NCBI GenBank assembly: GCA_024279945.1
Contig: JAJRRA010000074.1
Span: 1 to 45,951, forward strand
Direction: 5' to 3'
Length of the DNA stretch: 45,951 nt
DNA from: Gammaproteobacteria bacterium
GTDB lineage: Bacteria; Pseudomonadota; Gammaproteobacteria; Xanthomonadales; SZUA-36
A model generated the notes under the pieces. It did not search any database. It worked only from the letters and a program-made list of their open reading frames with translations, and had not been told where the DNA came from. Made by a program: the position numbers and the translations under genes. Shown here one piece after another: positions 6,658 to 17,901 of this stretch (positions are counted from its first letter, which is position 1; every line of letters starts with the position of its first letter).

Positions 6658-8367
6658 TTATTCACAGTAATTTTTGATTTTCCGGGTTTCAGCCACGGCG
6701 TCTGCCCATTTGAACTGGTTGCCGTCGGAGAAGTAATAGTAGACCGCATCGTTGGGGATCAGGGCGATGATGTTGCCGCCGAAACCGGACATAAAGGGCA
6801 CCCAGACCGGGTGATCGCAGCCGATCCAGGCGGCAACATCGAAGCCCCAGAATCCGTTTTTGTACGCTTCGCCCCGGGAATTTGACAGGCGTTTGACGAC
6901 ATCAGGATGACGAAACAGGGCATCCCGAAAGTCTTTGCCGTAGAGCAGGGAGTCGGCGGTTGCTGCGGTGATTTCCCGGTTAAGCCACTGGCCAATACGG
7001 GCAATGTCATCCGGGTTCCAGCTCAGGCCGAATCCGGTAAACGGCTGGGATACCGGGTCGTAGCTGCGCATGGTGGTGCGGGCCGTCGGGCTCAGGTGCA
7101 GTGGCCCGAGAATTTTCTTCATCAGCAGGTCGGAGAAGATATCTGTATCCGGCCCCAATTTTTTCCGGATAAAGGCGTTCATGGCAGTGCCCAGGATGTA
7201 GGTATCGAAGGTATGGTAGACAAAGCGCTCACCCGGCGGCGATTTGCGTGGGTAGGCGGTACAGGAAAATTTGATTTTTCCGGCATGGGTTTCATCGAGG
7301 AAAAATTCGCCGACGTTTGCAGCCCCCTCATCCGCTTCGAAACCGGCATCGTCGTAGTTGCCCGTGCTCATGTTCAGCAGATGGCGCATGGTCACATCGT
7401 CCCAGCGCCCGTCGGCCAGGCGGCATTCCGGCACCAGTTCGGCAACGCTAATGTCGGCGAAGCCGGGGTAGGTCTTTTCCAGATAGATAAAGACCAGGCC
7501 GGCGAAGATGCTTTTGGCCGTGGAGTAAGACGGCAGGTCCAGGCGGTCGCAAAAGGGGTGCGGCCCGAGTCGCGTCTCGCAGCCACCCCGGTAATGAACG
7601 CCATCGACCACCAGCCCGTAGACGGTCACGTCTTCCGGCCCCGGTGGGATAAATGCGGCCGGATCAATCCCCGGATAATCAAGGTTGATCTGCGTGATGG
7701 CTTTGACCGGCAAGCGCCGGGACATCAGTTGATGAAAGTCCTCGACAATCTGTGTTTTGCCGGGGACCGGAGCGGGCCGGTATTGTGCATCCAGCGAACC
7801 CCACAGATTGATCTTGAGGTAGATACAGGTTTCGCTGGCGATCTGGTAGCGCACGGATGAAATGGCGCCGTTCGACTTGAAACGGAAGCTCATCAGGCCG
7901 TAATGCGTGCAGTTCTGATTGCGCTCGCGCAGGGAAAATGGCAGCGACACCTGCGTCCAGCCCGGCTCTGCCGGCTTATCCCAGGCCTTGCCGGGTTCCA
8001 GCATCCACTCCCAGTAGGGATGCGTACTGAGCAGCGCCCCGCGCCGCACCGGGATCACATCATCACCATCCTGGATAAAAGCAAAGTCGAATGGGGGCAG
8101 GTGGGTAATATCCCATTGCGCGGTATAGGCCGCATCATAAGTATCGGCCAGCACGTCCATATGGGCGGGCGCATGTTCGGTCTGCAACTGCAGATAGCCC
8201 TCGAAGGTCTGTGAGGGCGGCAGGGCATCGGCGGGTGGAGTAAAAGCGCCGGTGCCTGGTGGTGCAGGCCGTTCCACGGCATCTGGGACGCTGCAGGTCG
8301 CAAGCAGCAGGGCCGCGCCAAGCAAAGCGGGCAAGTTCACCAGTCCCTGGCGCAAGCTAGTGCGCAC
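6658..8367 (-). CDS. Beta-lactamase-fold serine hydrolase, lipoprotein (paralogue 2)
   Basis: I choose the GTG at 8367, overlapping the upstream gene by 11 bp, because it gives a 569-residue protein with a clean lipoprotein signal (hydrophobic stretch ending LLLATC, Cys25). The longer frame to 8682 lies inside the upstream gene. A conserved N-terminal module (about 50-240) precedes a beta-lactamase/transpeptidase fold: SYSTAKS holds the SxxK motif (Ser282, Lys285), HLLNMSTG follows, and FVYHTFDTYILG occupies the YxN position but with Thr in place of Asn. The C-terminus has FMSGFGGNIIAL instead of a standard KTG/HTG motif. It shares this architecture with its neighbour. It is probably a periplasmic or membrane-anchored esterase, amidase or peptidase; the substrate is unknown. 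Confidence 0.75.
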   Translation of the reverse strand: MRTSLRQGLVNLPALLGAALLLATCSVPDAVERPAPPGTGAFTPPADALPPSQTFEGYLQLQTEHAPAHMDVLADTYDAAYTAQWDITHLPPFDFAFIQDGDDVIPVRRGALLSTHPYWEWMLEPGKAWDKPAEPGWTQVSLPFSLRERNQNCTHYGLMSFRFKSNGAISSVRYQIASETCIYLKINLWGSLDAQYRPAPVPGKTQIVEDFHQLMSRRLPVKAITQINLDYPGIDPAAFIPPGPEDVTVYGLVVDGVHYRGGCETRLGPHPFCDRLDLPSYSTAKSIFAGLVFIYLEKTYPGFADISVAELVPECRLADGRWDDVTMRHLLNMSTGNYDDAGFEADEGAANVGEFFLDETHAGKIKFSCTAYPRKSPPGERFVYHTFDTYILGTAMNAFIRKKLGPDTDIFSDLLMKKILGPLHLSPTARTTMRSYDPVSQPFTGFGLSWNPDDIARIGQWLNREITAATADSLLYGKDFRDALFRHPDVVKRLSNSRGEAYKNGFWGFDVAAWIGCDHPVWVPFMSGFGGNIIALIPNDAVYYYFSDGNQFKWADAVAETRKIKNYCE

Positions 8368-10123
8368 AAAGCGACCTGATTTTATGCAATTCCCCCACCG
8401 CAGCGGCCCAGTTGAAAATATTGGAGTCGGAAAAATAGTAGTAGACGGTATCGTTGGGTAACAGGGCGACGGTAATTCCACCGAATCCGGACATGAAGGG
8501 CACCCATACTTCCCGCGCGCAGCCAACCCAGGGGCCGGCGTTGGCGGCCCAGAAGCCATAGCGGTAGTCGAGTTGCATGGCAGCCAGTGGGTCGATTGAG
8601 CGGTGCTCTGAGCGTTGCATGGCGGCATTGAACAGAAGCGGATCGAGCACTTCTGTGCCATCGAGCTTGCCCTCATCCTCATTCAGCCAGCGGGCAATCC
8701 GGGCAATGTCATCCGGATGGTAAGTCAGGCCGTAACCCGTATAAGGCTGTTGCAGTTCATCGTAGGTGCGCCGGGTCGATTCGGTCACGGGGCTCAAGTG
8801 CAGCTTTTGTAATATTCCGGCGCTCAGCAGGTCATTGAAAATGTCTTTGTCGGCACCGGACTTTTTACGCAGAAAACGGTTCATCATCAGGCCGGCCAGG
8901 TAGCTGTCGCTGGTGTGGTAGACCCAGTACTGCCCCGCTTCGCGGTGACGCTTGTAGTGCCGGCAGGCGAACTTGACTTTCAGTTGGTGGGTATCGCCCT
9001 GTATGAAGTCTGACTGGGTGATAGCACCTTCATCCTTCATATAGCTTTTTGAGTTGTACAGGCCGCTCGTCATGTTGACCAGATCCTGCAAGCGGACATC
9101 CTTCCAGCGTTCGTCTTTTAGCACACATTCGGGTATCCAGTCGCTGACCTGCTCATTGCTCACACCGGGATACAGGCGCTCCAGGTACATCAGGGCCAGG
9201 CCGGCGAAAACAGACTTGGCGGTGGAGTAGGAGGGCAGGTCCAGCAACTGGCAGAACGGGTAGGTGCCATAGCGTGTCTGGCAGCCACCGATGTAGTGTG
9301 TGCCGTTCGTGATTACGCCCCAGATCGTTGCATATTCGGGTGATTTCGGCACCAAGTGGGCCGGATTCACGCCAGGGTAGTCTTTGGTCAGAGACTCGAT
9401 AAGTTTGACCGGCAGACGATGGGCCATTTCCTCACGATAGCGCTCAATCACCGCGTCAGCAGCGGGGACTTCCCCGGGGGTATAGCTCACCTCCAGCACA
9501 CCCCACAGATCGGCCATCAGCCACAGGCAGGTTTCGCTGAGCACCTGATAGGCCATCCGCGAGACGCTGCCATCGCTGCGGAACAGGAAACTCAACATAC
9601 CGTGGTGGGTGCAGTTCTGGTTACGCTCCTGCAACGAAAAAGGCATGGAGACGCGCGAGTAGCCCTGATCATCCGGCTCATCCCATACCTTGCCGGGTTC
9701 CAGTATCCACTCCCAGTAGGGGTGGCTGCTTGCCTGCGGGCCACGCAACAGCGGGATGATGTCGTTGCCGCTTTGCACGAAGGCGGCATCCAGCGGCGGT
9801 AACTGGCCGATTTTAAGTGTACGTTTTTTTAAGCGCCCATCGTCCTTGACCCGTCTGGCATGGCCCTTTTTTATCGGCTGGATGAGGCTGAGGCGTCCCT
9901 CAAAACGGTTCAGCGTTTTGCCGCTATCGGCTGGTGGGAAATAAGCGGTGGTCGGAACCGGTGCAGACAGATCCTTCTGCCCCAGCAGAAACGTGCTGCT
10001 GAGCTGAGCGCGACCGGGTTGGTCGCTTGCCGGTGCTTCCCCGGCTTCAGCCGACAGCGGCAAAGAAAAGAGAAACAGCAGTGTCGCCGCCAGGCCGCTA
10101 AACCGGATCGATTTCAATACCAT
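8357..10123 (-). CDS. Beta-lactamase-fold serine hydrolase, secreted (paralogue 1)
   Basis: The 588-residue protein has a Sec signal peptide (hydrophobic core LAATLLFLFSLPLS, probable cleavage after AEA). It shows the same two-module layout as paralogue 2: an N-terminal module containing SHPYWEWILEPGKVWD and PFSLQERNQNCTH, then a beta-lactamase-like domain with SYSTAKS (Ser300, Lys303), LVNMTSG, VYHTSDSYLAG and FMSGFGGITVAL. The two genes are clearly tandem duplicates. Unlike its partner it lacks a lipobox, so the pair may act in different compartments (soluble periplasm versus membrane). It overlaps the upstream sulfotransferase gene by 26 bp. The YxN motif is YHT in both, so classical beta-lactamase activity is doubtful. 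Confidence 0.77.
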   Translation of the reverse strand: MVLKSIRFSGLAATLLFLFSLPLSAEAGEAPASDQPGRAQLSSTFLLGQKDLSAPVPTTAYFPPADSGKTLNRFEGRLSLIQPIKKGHARRVKDDGRLKKRTLKIGQLPPLDAAFVQSGNDIIPLLRGPQASSHPYWEWILEPGKVWDEPDDQGYSRVSMPFSLQERNQNCTHHGMLSFLFRSDGSVSRMAYQVLSETCLWLMADLWGVLEVSYTPGEVPAADAVIERYREEMAHRLPVKLIESLTKDYPGVNPAHLVPKSPEYATIWGVITNGTHYIGGCQTRYGTYPFCQLLDLPSYSTAKSVFAGLALMYLERLYPGVSNEQVSDWIPECVLKDERWKDVRLQDLVNMTSGLYNSKSYMKDEGAITQSDFIQGDTHQLKVKFACRHYKRHREAGQYWVYHTSDSYLAGLMMNRFLRKKSGADKDIFNDLLSAGILQKLHLSPVTESTRRTYDELQQPYTGYGLTYHPDDIARIARWLNEDEGKLDGTEVLDPLLFNAAMQRSEHRSIDPLAAMQLDYRYGFWAANAGPWVGCAREVWVPFMSGFGGITVALLPNDTVYYYFSDSNIFNWAAAVGELHKIRSLCAH

Positions 10124-11468
10124 GCTCCCGGAGTTTTCCTGCGAAGGGTTTCAACTGGCGTTCATAACAACGCCATCGATTGACCGAACTGTGGTAGATC
10201 GGTTGGCGGACCTGGGCCGCGCTGGCCGTGGCCACCGGTTCGCTGCGGTGGTGGAAATCCAGCGCGGCGTCCTCCCAGTCCAGTTCGAGGTAGTCAAAAA
10301 TACGGCGGGACTGGTTTTCCTGGTCACCGACCAGCTTTTCGTAATCAACATCAAGGAAGCCACCGGGAATATGCCGCCGCCAGTGTTCCATCAGGCGATG
10401 GTAGGCGATGTAATAGCGCCCCATGTCCTGCAGACTGTACGAGTAGGGGTAACCGGCCCGGAACAGGGTTTTGTAGATGGCGTAGCAACTGTCCAGCGGC
10501 TTGCGCCGCAGGTGGATGATCTTCGCGCCGGGCAGGGCCAGGTGGATCAGGCCGAGGTAGAGAAAATTCTGTGGTGTTTTGTCGATCAGGCGGGCGGCGG
10601 GATTGCCATAGCCCTCAATGCCGTCACAGTAACGGCGGCCGAGTTCGGCAAAATCGATGGAGGCGGATTGTTCCACCAGTTCCTGCTTGCCGGACGCCTC
10701 ACCGATCTGTTGCATCAGCGCATAGGCCAGGGTGTCGTGCTCCCCCAGGCTGGCAACCTGGCTGTGGGAACTGACGATGCGGTCCACCAGGGTGGTGCCG
10801 CTGCGCGGCAGGCCGAGTATGAACACGGGTCTTTGCGTATCGTGCTGCGGATGTGGGCCTTGCAGCAGTTCCGGCTTGAAGCGGCGGGCGATCCGTTGCA
10901 TTACTTCCTCATCGTCGCGCACATCGTATTGCAGTCTGAGCCGTCGCTGGTGCGAGCCTTCCTGCAGAAAGGCGAAAGAGTCTTCGTAGTGCCCCAGGTC
11001 TTCCAGTTCCTTGGCCAGGGCGTAACAGATGGGTATCTGGCCGGGGTCATCGGCCTCCAGATGCGCCTTGACGTATTTGAGTTGCTCGACGTGATTGTTT
11101 TCACGGGTTTGCTTCTTCAGCGAGGAACGGTTCAGCCAGGCGCCATAATCATCCGGCTTGAGTTTGATCACCCGGGTGAACAGGGTTTCGGCTTCTTCCA
11201 GTTCACCCAGCGCCAGTTTGGAAGTGGCCAGGTTGTAGACACAGGCAGGGTCGGAGGGGCGTAACTCCACCGAACGGGCATAGCATTTTCCGGCCCGTTC
11301 ATGCTGGCCGCAATGCACGTACATCTCAGCGATGTTCTGCAACTGGAGCGCGTCCTGCTGCGATTGCTTTTCCAGTTCGCTCAGCAATTCAATGGCCTGA
11401 CGAACCCGACCGCTGAACAAATGCTGTTTAGCGGATTCGAGGGATTGATGGAAAGATTTGCTGCTCAT
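10098..11468 (-). CDS. TPR-repeat sulfotransferase
   Basis: I place the start at the ATG at 11468; a GTG at 11522 and an ATG at 11480 are alternatives. The N-terminal third has tetratricopeptide-like repeats (for example CGQHERAGKCYARSVELRPSD and LGELEEAETLFTRVIKLKPDD). The C-terminal part is a sulfotransferase domain: PVFILGLPRSGTTLVDRI is the 5'-phosphosulfate loop that binds PAPS, followed by DKTPQNFLYLGLIHLALPGAKIIHLRRKPLDSCYA with the 3'-phosphate-binding segment. Such TPR-sulfotransferases often sit next to TonB-dependent receptors in marine gammaproteobacteria and sphingomonads. Their acceptors are mostly unknown; protein tyrosine or a small molecule are options. Confidence 0.85.
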   Translation of the reverse strand: MSSKSFHQSLESAKQHLFSGRVRQAIELLSELEKQSQQDALQLQNIAEMYVHCGQHERAGKCYARSVELRPSDPACVYNLATSKLALGELEEAETLFTRVIKLKPDDYGAWLNRSSLKKQTRENNHVEQLKYVKAHLEADDPGQIPICYALAKELEDLGHYEDSFAFLQEGSHQRRLRLQYDVRDDEEVMQRIARRFKPELLQGPHPQHDTQRPVFILGLPRSGTTLVDRIVSSHSQVASLGEHDTLAYALMQQIGEASGKQELVEQSASIDFAELGRRYCDGIEGYGNPAARLIDKTPQNFLYLGLIHLALPGAKIIHLRRKPLDSCYAIYKTLFRAGYPYSYSLQDMGRYYIAYHRLMEHWRRHIPGGFLDVDYEKLVGDQENQSRRIFDYLELDWEDAALDFHHRSEPVATASAAQVRQPIYHSSVNRWRCYERQLKPFAGKLREHGIEIDPV

Positions 11469-11543
11469 GGCCTGCCACATTCTAGTGGATTCATGTGTTT
11501 CAGGAGAACTTCCTCCAGGCACTGGCCATGAAGAAGCAGCGAA

Positions 11544-11570
11544 CCGGGCATCGCAGCGTGCGATGCCCGG
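11544..11570 (-). promoter_or_regulatory. Perfect 12-bp stem-loop between receptor and sulfotransferase genes
   Basis: CCGGGCATCGCA (11544-11555), loop GCG, and TGCGATGCCCGG (11559-11570) make a perfect hairpin nine bases after the receptor stop codon. No T-tract follows on the minus strand, so it is unlikely to be a plain terminator. Such hairpins commonly protect the 3' end of the upstream message, or set differential expression of an abundant outer-membrane receptor over downstream enzymes. Confidence 0.6.
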
Positions 11571-11578
11571 CGGATAGC

Positions 11579-13951
<2,373 letters not shown>

Positions 13952-14078
13952 TGGTGCACTCCTCTGATTATAATGTCCCTGATGCTAAGCCTACTGTAAC
14001 GATCTTGGGTTCAAGTAGAGCCAGTTACTTCCCGCTTCTTAGTCCAGTGTGTATCTTCTCTGTGAAGTCCACGCACGG

Positions 14079-14930
14079 TTACTCCTTTTCGGGTACTTCC
14101 AGCGGCCCCAGATCAGCGAAAGCGCCGGGGTCGGACTGACCGTTCCGGTAGGGTGGATAATCCACCGGATGGTCACGAAAACTCTTTAGTGTCTGGGCCA
14201 GGCCGAACGACCCCCGCTCCCGAACGCGCCGTACCTGCTCGAAATCCATTTCAACCGTGATGATTTCACGCGAAGAACTGGCCTGGTGCAGAACCCTGCC
14301 ATCCGGCCCGGCGAAGATGGAGCGTCCAAAGCCCATACGTCCCGCTGAGTTCACGTTCAGGAAGTAGAGTTGGCTGGTCACGGCGTTGCTTTGCGCAATG
14401 GCCAGCTCAATATCCCGGTCAACGGTATTGGTCAGGCTGGGGCAAATGATGGCTTCGGCACCCATCCAGGCCAGCGTTCGGACCATTTCCGGAACCCACA
14501 TGTCATAACAGATCATCAAGCCGATGCGCCCGGCGCCCGGGATGTCAAAAACGACAAATTCCTCACCCGCTTCCACCCCCTTTTCATAAGGCAGGAATGG
14601 AAATTGTTTGCGATAACGGGCGATAACTTCACCTTGCGGATTGATCACCGGTGCGGTATTGAATACCTCATCACCCTGCCGTTCGAAGATGCTGCCAGGG
14701 ATCAGCCAGATGTCGTTCTGAAGAGCTGCTTCGCGGAAACAGTTTTCTACTTCTCCGGGCATTTCAACGGCGAGTTCGGGATTGGTTCCGAACGTACAGA
14801 GTTCGGGAAGGACCACCATTTGTATCCATGGAAAGCGCTTTTTAACCAGTTTGATCTCTTTCTCGATGATCGAAAGATTGTCTTCGATTTCGAGCTCAAG
14901 CTGTAGTGCAGCGATGGAAAGAGGGGCCAT
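14079..14930 (-). CDS. Carbon-nitrogen hydrolase (nitrilase superfamily)
   Basis: I choose the ATG at 14930 (283 residues), which has GGAGAA six to seven bases upstream; a longer frame adds 13 residues without support. The nitrilase-superfamily catalytic residues are present: Glu43 in LPELCTFG, Lys108 in RYRKQFPF and Cys141 in MICYDMWVPE. The members hydrolyse amides, carbamoyl compounds or nitriles; the wording around the cysteine (CYDMWVPE) favours an amidase or carbamoylase over a true nitrilase. It lies between the TonB receptor gene and the MocR-like regulator, all on the minus strand, and may be that regulator's target. It is cytoplasmic, with no signal peptide. Confidence 0.88.
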   Translation of the reverse strand: MAPLSIAALQLELEIEDNLSIIEKEIKLVKKRFPWIQMVVLPELCTFGTNPELAVEMPGEVENCFREAALQNDIWLIPGSIFERQGDEVFNTAPVINPQGEVIARYRKQFPFLPYEKGVEAGEEFVVFDIPGAGRIGLMICYDMWVPEMVRTLAWMGAEAIICPSLTNTVDRDIELAIAQSNAVTSQLYFLNVNSAGRMGFGRSIFAGPDGRVLHQASSSREIITVEMDFEQVRRVRERGSFGLAQTLKSFRDHPVDYPPYRNGQSDPGAFADLGPLEVPEKE

Positions 14931-15041
14931 ACAATTCTCCGTTCTCTGATTGTGTGCTGACGGCGCCACAGTAATGAAAAGCAGGGTATATCGGCCCGGA
15001 TCAGGCTCATAGAACCAGTTTTCGAATACTGATTAGGCCAG

Positions 15042-16856
15042 TCAACCTTGATAGATGTGAATAATCGCCGAGTCGACCAGGCGTTTTTCCTTGTTGAATA
15101 AGCGCAGGTGGTGACCTTTTACGGTAATATAAAAACTGCTTATTTCACCGTAAGCCCACTCGTTCCACTGGCGATACCAGCGGTCATCTTTTATCCACCA
15201 CTTGCCGTTGTCACGCTCTTCATTGGCGTGGCCGGCCCAGCCGCTCAGGGTCCCGTCTTCATGCAATTCAAAGGTACAGGGGTCGCCGTAAACGGTCTTG
15301 TAAATCCAGGTGGAACCGCTCATGACCCGCTGGAGTTCGTTTCCCCTGAGCAGGTCTGGATCGTCTTCATTGAGGAATTCACTCTTACCGCTCTCCAGTT
15401 CCCACATCAATTCTCTGAGGCGCTCCACACCTTCGCGGATGCTTTCACGCGGAATACTGGTTACGCCCATACGGAAGCAGTTCTTTGACTGTCGCTTGCC
15501 GGCATAGTAATGGCTGTCTGGTTCGATCAAAATGCCACGTTTGGCCGCTTCAATGGCCAGCGTTTCCACATCGATGTGTTGTGGGCACAGCACCCAGAAG
15601 ACGCTGCCCCCCTTGTTCGGCATGGTGGTGAAATAGGGGCGGTAGTGATTGAGTGCATCGCGCAATTCCAGCCAGCGCTGATTCATTTCCTGGTGAAGTC
15701 GCGCCATGAAAGAATCGTAGTGTCCAAGCGACAGGAAAAAAGCGGCGGTGCGCTGGCTGACCAGTGAAGGCTGGCCAATGACCAGCCGCCTGAGCTTGCG
15801 GGCTTCGCGGATCAATTCAGGAGCGGCGACGATAAAGCCAATTCTCAGGCCCGGTGACAGCACTCTGGGTAGGGCAGAAACATAGATAACCCGGTTGTCC
15901 TTGTCCATGCTGCGTAAGGCCGGGTGGGGCTGGCCGAGAAAATTGCTTTCATGTTCGAAATCGTCCTCGATGATCAACTGGTCCAGTTCATGCGCCTTTT
16001 TCAATAGAGCCTGCCGGCGCTGGGTGGCCATGGTGACCGCAGTTGGCACCTGGTGGCTGGGTGTGACGTACAGCAGTTGCGTGTCATCCAGGCGGGTATT
16101 GATCAGCATGCCGTTCTCGTCCACCGGTTGAAGCACGATTTTGGCTTTCCGCAGAGCCAGCAGTTGCCTCATGCGGGGATTGCCCGGCTCTTCGATTGCC
16201 ACCGAAACGGTTTCATCAACCAGCAAATGAGCCAGCATGTAGAGGGCATTTTGCTCGCCCAGCGTTATCAGGATTTCATCCAGTGCGGCGTTGATACCCC
16301 TTCTGGGCAGCATTTTGGTTCGAATTTCCTCAAGCAGTGAGGGATCATCTGTATTACCGTCCGCCACCAGCCCCGTACTCAGATCACGGGTGCCCAGCGC
16401 CATGCGGCTTGACTCCCGCCATTGAGTGGTAGGGTACAGCGAGGCATCAAAGTGACCATCCATGAAGGGGTAAGGGTGCTTTTGCCAGTCGTCAGGCCAT
16501 TGGAATTGTGGTTTGTCGTCAGTTTGTGAGCAGAAGCGTTTGCGCCAGTGTGTATCCACTTCCACTCGTCTGGAAGATCGGCGATGGAAGCCGATCCGCC
16601 CTTGAAGGATGCCTTTATTGACGTAGATGCCGCTGCGTTCCCGGCTTTCCAGGAAGCCTTCATCGATCAGTTGTTCATAAACCAGCACTACGGTGTTACG
16701 GGCCACGCCCAGTTGCTCGGCGAGTTTGCGCGATGAGGGCAAACGGCTGCCCCCGGGGAAGGTGCCGATCAGAATGGCATCAACCAGTTTCTGGCGAATC
16801 TGGCTTTGCAGGTTCAGGTTGCTGTCTGGATCAAGGTATATGAGGGCTTCGGTCAT
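15042..16856 (-). CDS. MocR-like GntR regulator with degenerate aminotransferase domain and extra C-terminal domain
   Basis: The ATG at 16856 gives 604 residues. The N-terminal GntR winged helix is about 10-80 (GSRLPSSRKLAEQLGVARNTV). A fold-type I aminotransferase-like domain covers about 130-490, with LGEQNALYML, TPSHQVPTA and IEDDFEHESNF. The segment that normally carries the PLP-binding lysine (SFSKTLxPGLRLGY in family members) reads SALPRVLSPGLRIGF, with Arg331 in place of Lys. An additional domain of about 90 residues (about 513-604; STWIYKTVYGD, GTLSGWAGH, GKWWIKDDRWYRQWNEWA) is fused at the end, resembling small secreted DUF995/lipocalin-like sensors. Typical MocR proteins end near 460-500. 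It follows smpB by eight bases. Confidence 0.82.
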   Translation of the reverse strand: MTEALIYLDPDSNLNLQSQIRQKLVDAILIGTFPGGSRLPSSRKLAEQLGVARNTVVLVYEQLIDEGFLESRERSGIYVNKGILQGRIGFHRRSSRRVEVDTHWRKRFCSQTDDKPQFQWPDDWQKHPYPFMDGHFDASLYPTTQWRESSRMALGTRDLSTGLVADGNTDDPSLLEEIRTKMLPRRGINAALDEILITLGEQNALYMLAHLLVDETVSVAIEEPGNPRMRQLLALRKAKIVLQPVDENGMLINTRLDDTQLLYVTPSHQVPTAVTMATQRRQALLKKAHELDQLIIEDDFEHESNFLGQPHPALRSMDKDNRVIYVSALPRVLSPGLRIGFIVAAPELIREARKLRRLVIGQPSLVSQRTAAFFLSLGHYDSFMARLHQEMNQRWLELRDALNHYRPYFTTMPNKGGSVFWVLCPQHIDVETLAIEAAKRGILIEPDSHYYAGKRQSKNCFRMGVTSIPRESIREGVERLRELMWELESGKSEFLNEDDPDLLRGNELQRVMSGSTWIYKTVYGDPCTFELHEDGTLSGWAGHANEERDNGKWWIKDDRWYRQWNEWAYGEISSFYITVKGHHLRLFNKEKRLVDSAIIHIYQG

Positions 16857-16864
16857 GGTCTTTG

Positions 16865-17338
16865 TTATCCGCCGCGCTTCAGTATTCGTCCTTTTTGCCG
16901 TTCCCAATCACGGTCTTTTTGCACCCTGCGCTTGTCGTGTTGCTTTTTTCCTTTGGCCAGTCCGATTTCCACTTTGGCCTTGCCCCGTAACCAGTACATG
17001 GCGGTTGGGATAAGCGCATAGCCTTTGCGCTCGACTGCGCCGAACAGGCGGTCCAGCTCGCGGCGGTGCAACAGCAGTTTGCGTGTACGTGTGGGATCGG
17101 CCGTGATGTGGGTGGATACCGTTGGCAGGGGATTGATCAGGCAGCCGAACAGGAAAGCCTCATTGTCCTTGAGCAACACATAACTGTCCCCGAATTGGAT
17201 CCGTCCCGCTCTCAGCGCTTTGACCTCCCAGCCTTCCAGGGCGATTCCAGCCTCAAAACGCTCCTCGATATGGTATTCGAAGCGTGCCCGCTTGTTGAGC
17301 GCGATGGTCTGGTTGCCCTTGTTTTTTGTGTCTTTCAT
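16865..17338 (-). CDS. smpB: SsrA-binding protein SmpB
   Basis: The 157-residue protein has the SmpB OB-fold pattern: [31 protein letters not shown], then [20 protein letters not shown], and a basic C-terminal tail ([19 protein letters not shown]) ending in lysine/arginine-rich sequence. SmpB binds tmRNA and places it in the A site of stalled ribosomes during trans-translation. It is divergent from ratA across 131 bp, the arrangement common in gammaproteobacteria. The tmRNA gene itself is not in the window. Confidence 0.97.
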   Translation of the reverse strand: MKDTKNKGNQTIALNKRARFEYHIEERFEAGIALEGWEVKALRAGRIQFGDSYVLLKDNEAFLFGCLINPLPTVSTHITADPTRTRKLLLHRRELDRLFGAVERKGYALIPTAMYWLRGKAKVEIGLAKGKKQHDKRRVQKDRDWERQKGRILKRGG

Positions 17339-17469
17339 TTTTTTGCCCGAAGCCCGGTCCGGTCGCTTTTGCCTTGACTGATATTCTACTTTCTATACCA
17401 TCGTGCGTGCTATCAATTACGGTGCACTGCGCTATCGGTGTTTTAAGCAATGGTTTTGACTGGATATTA

Positions 17470-17901
17470 ATGGAAATCAAACGAACAGCTCTGGTTTTGC
17501 ATTCCGCGATGGATATGTTCCGCGTGGTCAAGGATGTGCCTTCCTATCCTGAATTTCTCTCATGGTGTCTTGCCACCACTGTGCATGAAGAAACCGGGGA
17601 ATACCAGTTAGCCAGCCTGGAGGTAAAAGTGGGTGGTATTGTAACCTCTTTCACCACTCGGAACCGTTTTGTCCCCGGTGAGTTGCTGACGCTGGCCCTG
17701 GTCGATGGTCCCTTCAGCCATTTGAGTGGTGAATGGCGGTTCAAGGCACTGGGTACAACGGGCAGCAAAGTGACATTGAGTCTGAACTTTGATTTCTCCA
17801 GTTCAGTCATTTCATCCGCCTTTCGTCGTGGCTTTGCCCATATCGCAGACAAACTGGTCTATGATTTTGGAAAACGTGCGGACACACTCTATGGCGTCTG
17901 A
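17470..17901 (+). CDS. ratA: RatA/Coq10-type START-domain protein
   Basis: The protein has 143 residues from the ATG at 17470; the longer frame upstream lies in the smpB-ratA intergenic region. It shows the polyketide cyclase/Coq10 START-like pattern: LVLHSAMDMFRVVKDVPSYPEFLSWC near the start and FSSSVISSAFRRGFAHIADKLVYDFGKRAD at the end. In E. coli RatA blocks 70S formation, but Coq10-like ubiquinone functions have been proposed for relatives. It overlaps the following rnfH by 11 bp and is divergent from smpB, the usual synteny. Confidence 0.93.
   Translation: MEIKRTALVLHSAMDMFRVVKDVPSYPEFLSWCLATTVHEETGEYQLASLEVKVGGIVTSFTTRNRFVPGELLTLALVDGPFSHLSGEWRFKALGTTGSKVTLSLNFDFSSSVISSAFRRGFAHIADKLVYDFGKRADTLYGV

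Noticed and set aside
6907-7860. Plus-strand frame of 317 residues opposite serine hydrolase 2
   Set aside because: It lacks a plausible start context and family resemblance, while the minus strand has clear catalytic motifs.
8357-10123. Beta-lactamase resistance gene
   Set aside because: The SxxK motif is present, but the YxN and KTG motifs are not standard and a large extra N-terminal module is present; it belongs to an uptake operon.
13952-14078. Fur box upstream of the TonB receptor
   Set aside because: No GATAAT-type inverted hexamers were found in the gap, so iron control is not supported.
17339-17469. Regulatory RNA between smpB and ratA
   Set aside because: The 131-bp divergent gap shows no stable hairpin or terminator; it is probably just two promoters, which I cannot place securely.
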